Source: CAWAND01 sp963783335
GTDB taxonomy: Bacteria; Chloroflexota; Anaerolineae; Anaerolineales; E44-bin32
DNA: 64,000 nucleotides
Assembly (NCBI GenBank): GCA_963783335.1
Contig: CAWAND010000002.1
Location: 248,001-312,000, forward strand
Direction: 5' to 3'
The notes beneath the pieces are model-generated. The model saw nothing but the letters and a program-made list of their open reading frames with translations, was not told the DNA's origin and made no database searches. How positions within the stretch are numbered: position 1 is the first letter of the stretch; the number at the start of each line of letters is the position of its first letter. A program made the translations under genes and the position numbers. Below, piece by piece: positions 57,297 through 64,000 of this stretch.

Positions 57297-57842
57297 ATGT
57301 TGCGCAAGAATTGGGCGCGGCTGGTGGGCGGTGCCGTCCTGCTTGGATTGGTGCTTGTTCCCGTGGCCGCCTTCGCCCATGAGACGGTAACCGCCGGTGA
57401 TTATTCGGTGGAGTATGGTTGGCTGAGCGAGCCGGCGGTCGTCGGCCAGCCCAACGCCGTGGTCATCAACATCAGCAAATCGGATGAGCCGGTTGACATC
57501 GACCCTAGCCAGCTGATCGTCGAGGCTCAGTACGGCGGTCAGACCAAGACGCTCGAGCTGCAGCCTCTCAGTGAGGACAGCACAGGAGAATACATAGCAC
57601 GGCTAACGCCGACGAAGATGGGTCAATATACGGTCCACCTCACCGGTAGCTTGGGCGATCAAAGCATTGATCTCTCGGTGCAACCCGAGGACATTGAAAG
57701 CGCAGATGTGGTCGAGTTCCCAGATGTGGCTGCGTCCTCAAACTCAACTTTGGACGCGACGGGCTGGCTGGCGATCGTGGCTTTGATCTTGGGCCTGGTT
57801 GGGAGCGGATTCGGAATTGCTGGCTGGGTGCGCCAAAAATAG
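57297..57842 (+). CDS. Exported, C-terminally anchored Ig-like protein (YtkA/FixH-like)
   Basis: This protein of about 181 residues has a signal peptide (cut near A-F-A-H-E), a beta-sandwich-like domain (residues about 30-140, with the pattern Y-I-A-R-L-T-P-T-K-M-G-Q-Y-T-V-H-L), and one C-terminal membrane helix (about 155-177). Related domains occur beside CopC/CopD. It may bind copper or assist oxidase maturation; the His-Glu at the mature N-terminus could be a Cu ligand. GGAG precedes ATG 57297; ATG 57282 is also in frame. Confidence 0.65.
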   Translation: MLRKNWARLVGGAVLLGLVLVPVAAFAHETVTAGDYSVEYGWLSEPAVVGQPNAVVINISKSDEPVDIDPSQLIVEAQYGGQTKTLELQPLSEDSTGEYIARLTPTKMGQYTVHLTGSLGDQSIDLSVQPEDIESADVVEFPDVAASSNSTLDATGWLAIVALILGLVGSGFGIAGWVRQK

Positions 57843-57851
57843 GTTTCCCAT

Positions 57852-57878
57852 CCGCGGAGGGCCTTAGGCCCTCCGCGG
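57852..57878 (+). terminator. GC-rich hairpin between two copper-cluster genes
   Basis: CCGCGGAGGGCC pairs perfectly with GGCCCTCCGCGG around TTA. No T tract follows, and the next ATG is 22 bases later. It may attenuate transcription or affect translation of the CopC-CopD fusion. Confidence 0.5.
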
Positions 57879-57899
57879 ACCTTGAAGGATTGTGAAGGT

Positions 57900-60086
57900 A
57901 TGAAGAGAAGGTTCCTGCTTGGCTTCATGTTGGTCGGTCTGGCGGTGTCCATCGCCATTCCCGCCTCGGCGCATGCGTTGCTGGTACGGTCGACGCCGGA
58001 GGCCAACGCCGAGCTGTCCCAGGCACCACAACAGGTCGACCTCTATTTCAGTGAAGGGCTGGAAGCGGCCTTCAGTTCGGCGAACGTGCTCAACACCGAT
58101 GGCAAGCGGGTTGACAACAACGATGCGGCAGTGGATCCGTCCGACGCCACCCACATGTCGCTGACATTGAAGCCGTTGCCGGATGGCGTGTACACGGTCT
58201 CCTGGAAGGCGATTTCCACAAGCGATGGGCACCTGACCAACGGCACTTTTCCGTTTGCGGTGGGTAGCGGCAACGCCGCAGCCTTGGCCGCCGCCGCCTC
58301 GTCAACCGGACAGGGGGAGGTGGCTGCCTCGGACGTCATCCTGAGCTGGATCCTTTATCTGGCGGCGGCAGTCGCTGTGGGTGGTGCGCTGTTCAGGCTG
58401 TGGGTGTGGGACCCCAGCTGGGCATCCGCCGATATGCAGAACGCCTTCAACGGTCAGCTCCCGTGGCCACGCATGGGCCGCATCTCGCTGTTGATGCTGG
58501 CCGGGGTGATGGCCCTGGCGCTCTTGGTCCAAGGGGGAAAAGCCACCGGGACCTTGTTGGCCCTGCCGTGGAGCGCCGCCCTGAAGCAGATGCTGTTCAC
58601 GAGCCGATTCGGAGGCCTGTGGAGCCTGCGCCTGGTGCTTTCGATGGCACTGGTCGGTCTGCTGTGGAACGCCAGCTCGCGGCGCCAGTTGTGGTTGGCC
58701 TTCGCTGCTGGAGCGGGGATTCTGCTGACCATCAGCCTGGGAAGCCATGCAGCTGCCGATGCGAGCCCTTACCTGCCGGTAGCCTCCGACTGGATCCATC
58801 TGATGGCCGCCTCGATCTGGCTGGGCGGGTTGTCTCACTTTGCGTTGGGAATGTGGCGCGTTCGTACCAGCGACGCCGTAAGACGGACCCGCTTGACCGC
58901 CAACTTGATCCCGCGTTTCACTCGTCTGGCTCTACCCAGCGTGGCTGTTCTGGCAATCACCGGCCTGTATGCGGCCTATCAGCGGGTTGGAACACTATCG
59001 GCACTGCTTGAGACGCTCTACGGCCACGTGCTGATCGTCAAAGTGGCGATCACTTTGGTGATGATCGGCTTGGGTGCGGTCAACTTCCTTATCATGACGC
59101 CTCGCATGCGAAAGGGCGCCGGCCAAGCGGGAGGCGATTCGGTGCTGGTGGGCCGATTCCGCAGGATCGTCAGCACCGAGTTGGTGTTGGGCGTAGGGCT
59201 GCTCCTGGCGGTGGGCGTGTTGACGGCAGCGCCTCCGGCGGCCCTGGCCAATGCCGCGCCGGCCATCACTCAGTCCACCAAAGCCGACGATCTCTCGATT
59301 GAGCTGAAGATTGAACCGGGCAAAGTGGGGCTGAATGTGTTTACGGTCAGTGTCGCCTCAGCCGGCCAACCGGTCGAAGACGCTAAGCAGGTCCAACTCA
59401 AATTCACCCCGATCTCAAACTTGGCGCCAAGCACGCTGGACCTGCCCAGTCGGGGGGGAGGACAGTACATCGCTAAAGCGGCCAACCTGAGTCAGGCTGC
59501 CGAGTGGCAGATCCAGGTGGCAGTGCGGCGTGAGAACAAATTTGATTCGTTCGCCAATTTCACCATTAACCTTGGCGGTGCCAAACCATCGACGTTCCCT
59601 TGGGGCCGTACAGCGGGAGGGCTGCTTATCTTGGGCGGTTTCGCGCTGGTGTTCGCGTCGGGCCAGCTTGGGTTGAACCGGTGGCAGCGTGCCCTGGCTG
59701 GGATGGCGCCGGCTATGGCCCTGGCGCTGGCAGGCGCCTGGGTGTTCTATCATCCGCCACCGCCGCCGCAATCCAGTCTGGCCAACCCCATCGCCCCCAA
59801 TGAAACGTCGGTGGCTGCCGGCAAGGCCCTGTATCAGACCAACTGCGTGCCCTGTCACGGCCAGTCAGGCAAGGGGGATGGGCCGGTGGGTCTGACCCTC
59901 AACCCTCGCCCTGCCGACCTGACTTATCACGCCACGCCCGGCGTTCACTCCGACGGGCAGCTCTTCGGCTGGATCACCAATGGCTATCCTGGCTCGGCCA
60001 TGCCGGCCTTCAAAGCCAAGTTGTCAGACACGGACCGCTGGAATCTGGTGAACTACATCCGCACCCTGGCTCCGGTGCCCCAATGA
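57900..60086 (+). CDS. CopC-CopD fusion with FixH/YtkA-like domain and C-terminal cytochrome c
   Basis: This 728-residue protein has a signal peptide ending A-S-A-H-A, so the mature N-terminus carries the CopC copper His. CopC covers residues about 25-122, including the late S-D-G-H motif. CopD helices span about 145-450. A beta domain like that of the preceding gene (about 460-565) and two more helices follow. A c-type cytochrome domain (635-728) has C-V-P-C-H at 649-653 and a Met ligand near 701 (S-A-M-P-A-F). It probably moves copper across the membrane for oxidase assembly, with the haem domain linking it to respiratory electrons. Confidence 0.88.
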   Translation: MKRRFLLGFMLVGLAVSIAIPASAHALLVRSTPEANAELSQAPQQVDLYFSEGLEAAFSSANVLNTDGKRVDNNDAAVDPSDATHMSLTLKPLPDGVYTVSWKAISTSDGHLTNGTFPFAVGSGNAAALAAAASSTGQGEVAASDVILSWILYLAAAVAVGGALFRLWVWDPSWASADMQNAFNGQLPWPRMGRISLLMLAGVMALALLVQGGKATGTLLALPWSAALKQMLFTSRFGGLWSLRLVLSMALVGLLWNASSRRQLWLAFAAGAGILLTISLGSHAAADASPYLPVASDWIHLMAASIWLGGLSHFALGMWRVRTSDAVRRTRLTANLIPRFTRLALPSVAVLAITGLYAAYQRVGTLSALLETLYGHVLIVKVAITLVMIGLGAVNFLIMTPRMRKGAGQAGGDSVLVGRFRRIVSTELVLGVGLLLAVGVLTAAPPAALANAAPAITQSTKADDLSIELKIEPGKVGLNVFTVSVASAGQPVEDAKQVQLKFTPISNLAPSTLDLPSRGGGQYIAKAANLSQAAEWQIQVAVRRENKFDSFANFTINLGGAKPSTFPWGRTAGGLLILGGFALVFASGQLGLNRWQRALAGMAPAMALALAGAWVFYHPPPPPQSSLANPIAPNETSVAAGKALYQTNCVPCHGQSGKGDGPVGLTLNPRPADLTYHATPGVHSDGQLFGWITNGYPGSAMPAFKAKLSDTDRWNLVNYIRTLAPVPQ

Positions 60087-61288
60087 GGTCGCCAATGAAC
60101 CGTCTGATCACAGGCCTCGTGCTGGTCTTGCTTCTCCCCGTTTCCGCCTGCGCCGCTTTCGGCCAAGGGGCACCCAGCTCAGACACACCCGCCATCAACG
60201 CCAGTCTCGAGCCAAATCAAACCTCGTCTAACGAACTGCCATCAGGGGCAAAGACACGGGCAGCGGGGGAGGCGACCCCCAAACCCCTCACGGTTGTCCA
60301 AACGCCTTTCCCATGGGTGGGGTTGGGAGTTTCGGGATCGATCGCCTTCCTTGCCTATGACTTGAATGCGTCGTCACCGGTGCCCTTCATCGTCCATCTC
60401 AAGTTGAACGATGGACATGTCGTGGTTGACTGGCGGCCGCCGGATAACGCCTGGCTGGCAAATATGGCCCTGTCACCGGATGGGTCGCAGTTGGTGATTG
60501 CCTACGCTCCCCCCCCCGCCGATAACTCGCCGCAGACAGGCTATACCGGACTGTATCTCCTGCCGGGGAGTTGCCTGAGCCAGGGCTGCCCCGATGCCGT
60601 TCCGCAGCCTCTCTTGGCACAAGAGGAAAACGGGTCGGTCATCACGCCTGTCTGGTCGCCGGATGGAAAGTACATCTACTTTGCGCATGTCGTCACATCC
60701 CCCGGCGAATTCGGCGGCCAGTATGACCTGCAGCGGCTGGCAGCCTCGGGAGGGCAGCCGGAGACTCTCGTCGAGAAGGCGATCTGGCCCCGTGTTTCGC
60801 CCGACGGATCAACACTGGCCTACGTCGCCTACGATCCTCCCAACGGTGTAAATGACCTGTACCTAGCGGCTCCCGACGGTGCTCAAGCTCATTCGTTGCT
60901 TCCTCCGGGAACCTTCTCGTCGATGGACGCGCCGATCTTTTCTCCCGACAGCCAGAAGATCTACTTCAGTGCCACTGGACCCGGCCCGCAGGGCTCACTG
61001 GAGCCTCAACTGGAGCTAGGTTGGTGGGACCATTTGACGGGAGTTGTCGTCGCCGAGGCCAATGGTGCGCCCTCGGAGTGGTGGCGCACGTCCGTTTCTG
61101 GCGGCTCCCCAGAACGGCTTACTGAGATCGCCACCGCCGGCCTGTCCGGTGGATTCTCTCCTGACGGAAGATGGCTGGCCTTCGTCAGCTATCGCGGGCT
61201 CGGGCTGTATGGTCTGGCGGATGGGCAGGTCACGTGGCTGGCTGGTTTGACGACACTGGGCGATGTAATCTGGCGAAGCGGAGACTGA
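60083..61288 (+). CDS. Beta-propeller lipoprotein (PD40/TolB-like), paralog 1
   Basis: This 401-residue protein has a lipoprotein signal (P-V-S-A-C, Cys23), a Ser/Thr/Pro linker, and a propeller made of repeats such as L-S-P-D-G-S-Q-L-V, W-S-P-D-G-K-Y-I-Y and F-S-P-D-G-R-W-L-A. Its ATG overlaps the stop of the CopC-CopD fusion (ATGA), so it belongs to that operon. It is paralogous to the next gene. A binding or scaffold role on the outer face of the membrane is likely. Confidence 0.8.
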   Translation: MRSPMNRLITGLVLVLLLPVSACAAFGQGAPSSDTPAINASLEPNQTSSNELPSGAKTRAAGEATPKPLTVVQTPFPWVGLGVSGSIAFLAYDLNASSPVPFIVHLKLNDGHVVVDWRPPDNAWLANMALSPDGSQLVIAYAPPPADNSPQTGYTGLYLLPGSCLSQGCPDAVPQPLLAQEENGSVITPVWSPDGKYIYFAHVVTSPGEFGGQYDLQRLAASGGQPETLVEKAIWPRVSPDGSTLAYVAYDPPNGVNDLYLAAPDGAQAHSLLPPGTFSSMDAPIFSPDSQKIYFSATGPGPQGSLEPQLELGWWDHLTGVVVAEANGAPSEWWRTSVSGGSPERLTEIATAGLSGGFSPDGRWLAFVSYRGLGLYGLADGQVTWLAGLTTLGDVIWRSGD

Positions 61289-61292
61289 ATCG

Positions 61293-62396
61293 ATGAGACA
61301 CTGGATAATCTACTTGGCCCTGGCTGGCTTGGGGCTGGCGGGCTGCGGTGGGCGCGGCGCCGCAGCGCTGCCGGGCCAACCAGGGGAGTCGACGGCGACC
61401 CCGCCTCCGACAGCCACGGTCCCCGGTCCTGCGGGAGTGGCTTGGGCTTCGCTGGGTGCCCAGGGTCACTTGCTTATCGACCAGCAGGCGCAGGGGGTCT
61501 CGTTTGTCGATCTGGTTACCGGCCAGCTCCAGCGGGTCTTCTCTCCTCAGGATCCTTCGGCGGCGTGGGCCAATGGGGCGTCGGAATCACCGGATGGCAA
61601 GAACATTGTCATTGCCTACGCTCCGCCACCTGCGGAGGGCGACGTGCAATTCGGCTACACGCGGCTTTACCTGCTGCCTTCGGACGGCTCGGCTGCTCCC
61701 AGACCGTTTCTCATCCCGGGCTCGCCTGAAGAATCCTACTTCGATCCGAGCTGGTCCCCCCAAGGTGACAGCATTGTCTATGCCCATCTGGAGCATTTTG
61801 CCATCCCAAACACCACGCCTCAACAGTATGGGTTCACCTACACCATCGAGCGCGCCAGCTATCCTGACGGCCAGATTCAGGTCCTGGCTCACAATGGGTT
61901 CTGGCCGCGGCTGTCCCTGGATGGCTCGCGCTTGGTCTATGTCAGCATTGATCCCAACACGGGCGCAACGACCCCAGTGGTCTGTCAGGCCGATGGTTCT
62001 GATCCTCATGTTGTTTCGACGCCGGCCGAGTTTCAGACAGTGGACGCGCCCCTGTTTACTCCCGACGGCCAGTCCTTGTTGTTGAGCGTGGTGACCCAGG
62101 GTCTGAGCGACCTTGGCCGCCCGCCCAACACGACCTTGTGGGATCGCCTGCTGGGGATAAGCGTGGCCGAAGCCCACAACATTCCGTCCGACTGGTGGGC
62201 GGTGCCTCTGGACGGAAGCGATCCAACCCAGCTGACCCATGTCAATGATGTGGGCCTGTTCGGAAGCTTCTCGCCGGATGGCAGCCTGTTCGCGTATGGC
62301 AGCCAGAGTGGGCTGTTCGTAGGCCAATCGGATCTGTCCGAGTTTCAGCAGGTGGACGATGTGGCCGGTGTCCTGACGGTGGATTGGGTGCCCTAA
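61293..62396 (+). CDS. Beta-propeller lipoprotein (PD40/TolB-like), paralog 2
   Basis: This 367-residue protein has lipobox L-A-G-C (Cys18) and a Thr/Pro linker. Repeats such as S-P-D-G-K-N-I-V-I-A-Y-A-P-P-P and F-S-P-D-G-S-L-F-A-Y match the preceding protein at equivalent places, including the shared A-Y-A-P-P-P segment. It arose by tandem duplication and starts four bases after its paralog. Confidence 0.8.
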   Translation: MRHWIIYLALAGLGLAGCGGRGAAALPGQPGESTATPPPTATVPGPAGVAWASLGAQGHLLIDQQAQGVSFVDLVTGQLQRVFSPQDPSAAWANGASESPDGKNIVIAYAPPPAEGDVQFGYTRLYLLPSDGSAAPRPFLIPGSPEESYFDPSWSPQGDSIVYAHLEHFAIPNTTPQQYGFTYTIERASYPDGQIQVLAHNGFWPRLSLDGSRLVYVSIDPNTGATTPVVCQADGSDPHVVSTPAEFQTVDAPLFTPDGQSLLLSVVTQGLSDLGRPPNTTLWDRLLGISVAEAHNIPSDWWAVPLDGSDPTQLTHVNDVGLFGSFSPDGSLFAYGSQSGLFVGQSDLSEFQQVDDVAGVLTVDWVP

Positions 62397-62760
62397 GCCA
62401 GTCACGCTCACCACATTTGTGAATGTTTTCACAAGCCTGAGATCAGACAGGGTCCAGCCAACCGCCTGATCATGCGTCCCCTGAGCCTGGGCTCGCACCC
62501 TGCGCGTGCTGCCGACCTTTGTATCCCAGCACCGGTAATGATGTCACCTGTCACTTCTGCTCTTCCCCATTCGGCTGTAAAGTAGGTTGCCTGAGAGCGA
62601 CCCAAACTCTGCCGTTCCCCACCTTGCGCGGCTTACCCCGCAAATGCCCACCGGTATGACTCCCCGTGCGCCCTTACCTATCCGCAGACCTCGGCCTGCA
62701 CATGATGATCGTCCATCCGGCCGCCGGCTCCCATCGCCACGGCCCTGAAGGAGAATTCCC
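62397..62760. other. Intergenic region after the copper operon
   Basis: These 364 bases hold no supported gene. The palindrome at 62417-62434 begins 21 bases after the last stop codon. AAGGAG lies just before the ATG at 62761. Confidence 0.4.
62417..62434. repeat. Rex-like palindrome, copy 8
   Basis: TTGTGA-ATGTTT-TCACAA is an exact TTGTGAA-N4-TTCACAA, located 21 bases after the stop of the second propeller lipoprotein gene. Confidence 0.65.
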
Positions 62761-63627
62761 ATGACGCTTCGGAACGGGTTGACACATCTCGGCAAGCTGA
62801 TGTTGGCCGCCGTCGGCTACGAACTTGGCGTTGTGTTGGGTGGCATGCTGGTGACCCTTCTTGGACTGCAGGCGCCCAATCCTCCGCCGGGGTCCGACAT
62901 GGCTGCCGTGGCGCGCTACATGATGTTCACCGCACCGCTGTACGCCTTGGCCTTGGCCATTCTGGCCACACAGCTTGGAGGCGGATACATCGCGCGCTGG
63001 CTGAGCCTTGCATCCTTGCTCTGGATCGCCTACACGGTGAACACCCAGCTTGAGGCGGCCATCGTCTCCAGCTATGCCACCGGCCGCGCCTTCGCTATCG
63101 TTTCCGGTGCGGTGACGGCCCTCGTTGGGGGGGCAGTAGTGGCATGGATGTTTCCCGGCCGGAGCGTCGACGACTCCGCGTGGGGTTCCATGAAGGGCTT
63201 CTTTGCACGTCGCACCGCGGGTGCATGTATCGGGCGACTGGTCCTGGCAGCGCTGGTCTTCATGCCCATCTACTTCGTCTTCGGGCTTTTGGTGCTGCCC
63301 TTCACCGGTACGTACTACCAGGAGCAGTTGTTCGGCCTGGCCATGCCAACCATGGCCCAGCTCCTGCCAACCCTTTTTGCACGTAGCCTCCTTTTCTTGT
63401 TAGTGACGCTGCCCATTTTGGCAATGTGGCGCGGGACAAGGATGAGTTTGTTCTGGCGGCTTGGCCTGTCGCTGTTCATGCTGGTGGGCTTCAACATCAT
63501 GCTTGTCGCCACGTGGCTTCCCGTCTACGTGCGCTTTCCCCACACGCTGGAGATCCTGGCCGACGAATTCGTCTACGCCGGTGCCCTGGTCTGGCTCCTG
63601 GTGCCGCGCCGTCCCGTCCAGAGCTGA
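62761..63627 (+). CDS. Polytopic membrane protein, unknown family
   Basis: This 288-residue protein has about seven hydrophobic helices, with short polar loops and no cysteine-rich or charged motif that would suggest a known transporter. Some pattern similarity to membrane proteins of Chloroflexota is only an impression. AAGGAG lies before the ATG. It follows a 364-base spacer and is probably monocistronic. Confidence 0.65.
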   Translation: MTLRNGLTHLGKLMLAAVGYELGVVLGGMLVTLLGLQAPNPPPGSDMAAVARYMMFTAPLYALALAILATQLGGGYIARWLSLASLLWIAYTVNTQLEAAIVSSYATGRAFAIVSGAVTALVGGAVVAWMFPGRSVDDSAWGSMKGFFARRTAGACIGRLVLAALVFMPIYFVFGLLVLPFTGTYYQEQLFGLAMPTMAQLLPTLFARSLLFLLVTLPILAMWRGTRMSLFWRLGLSLFMLVGFNIMLVATWLPVYVRFPHTLEILADEFVYAGALVWLLVPRRPVQS

Positions 63628-63725
63628 AGTGAAGGAACTGGTGCGCCCTGAATGCGGTCTGGGCCCTGGTCCAGGCTGCGTTCTTCCCGCCGGGTGGCTA
63701 GATGTGTGTGATCCTGCTTGGATGA

Positions 63726-64000
63726 TCAGGCTGAGGAATCCGAATTCCGGGAATCCTGTAAGGCGCGCTGGAGTTCGGCGCCCAGCACTCGCAGATTTGG
63801 TCCAGAGATGATCGAAGCATGCGTGCCTGGGACCGACCGAACATCGACCTCAGCCTTCGCAAGCCCCGACCAGCCCAAGGCGGGATCTCGACTCCAGGAA
63901 GGCTGGACATTGGCTCGAAAGAGAGTCAAGCTTTCCGGGATAAGGTTTCACTCGATAGCGCCGTCGCGCCCATTCAGCTTCGCGCAAAGCCAGGGTGATT
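63726..64000 (-). CDS. C-terminal end of an NRPS/PKS-type thioesterase (partial, frame-broken)
   Basis: The minus strand from 64000 reads L-R-E-A-E-W-A-R-R-R-Y then K-P-Y-P-G-K-L. After a one-base frame change at about 63928-63935 it continues T-L-F-R-A-N, D-P-A-L-G-W-S-G-L and V-R-S-V-P-G-T-H, and ends at TGA 63726. This is the pattern of type I or II thioesterases and condensation-line termination domains, whose catalytic His is the one in P-G-T-H. The rest of the gene lies outside the window. Confidence 0.7.

Overview
The window looks like chromosomal DNA of a GC-rich, metabolically versatile bacterium, most likely a Chloroflexota (Anaerolineae-like) member. That placement is inferred from gene content and style: a MeaB-linked B12 domain, lipid-anchored HlyD and binding proteins with Thr/Pro/Ala linkers, a one-component Ser/Thr kinase with an extracellular domain, a fused BMP-type permease and a CopC-CopD-cytochrome c fusion. 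No rRNA, tRNA, CRISPR array, transposase or phage module was found.

Layout. 0-5 kb (+): small B12-binding mutase subunit, MeaB, GNAT acetyltransferase, PRPP synthase, YihY/BrkB membrane protein and a MobA-like nucleotidyltransferase. 5-7.6 kb (-): FmdE-like zinc protein and formate-tetrahydrofolate ligase. 7.8-11.8 kb (-): a four-gene osmoprotectant ABC importer. 12.3-18.6 kb (+): kynureninase, S41 protease-like protein, UspA, AI-2E exporter and ferritin-like/VIT1 protein. 18.6-23.3 kb: FAD reductase, UbiB-type kinase, a small protein and an APH-type phosphotransferase. 23.7-28.3 kb (+): an NAD-linked formate dehydrogenase whose catalytic subunit uses an in-frame UGA as selenocysteine, with a recognisable SECIS hairpin. 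28.4-37.2 kb (-): molybdenum hydroxylase (xanthine dehydrogenase type) beside a BMP-family nucleoside/purine importer. 37.8-40.2 kb: VOC protein, a trans-sulfuration enzyme and a DinB protein. 40.6-50.4 kb (-): a TetR-controlled YbhGFSR-like ABC-2 exporter. Its HlyD 3' end is duplicated around a decayed, more AT-rich GT-C glycosyltransferase gene. 50.8-53.5 kb: a Ser/Thr kinase fused to an extracellular GH99-like domain. 53.6-55.5 kb (-): dienelactone hydrolase, a creatininase relic and a DinB-like protein. 55.6-62.4 kb (+): a copper/cytochrome oxidase assembly cluster (CtaG, small membrane and His-rich proteins, a CopC-CopD-FixH-like-cytochrome c fusion) followed by two paralogous beta-propeller lipoproteins. 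The right edge holds the 3' end of a thioesterase of NRPS/PKS type.

Functional themes. Formate dehydrogenase, formate-THF ligase, MobA and FmdE form a C1/formate theme. The purine-type importer and molybdenum hydroxylase suggest purine scavenging. Osmoprotection, copper handling and drug/lipid export complete the picture.

Two genome-level observations stand out. First, a dispersed 18-bp palindrome, TTGTGAA-N4-TTCACAA, occurs eight times (plus one weaker copy). All copies lie outside genes or at gene ends, and several are just after stop codons or between convergent genes. It matches the Rex operator consensus but is far too frequent and oddly placed for an ordinary regulon. Second, at least eleven conserved genes are each broken by one or more indels. 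This suggests uncorrected assembly errors, some real decay, or both.
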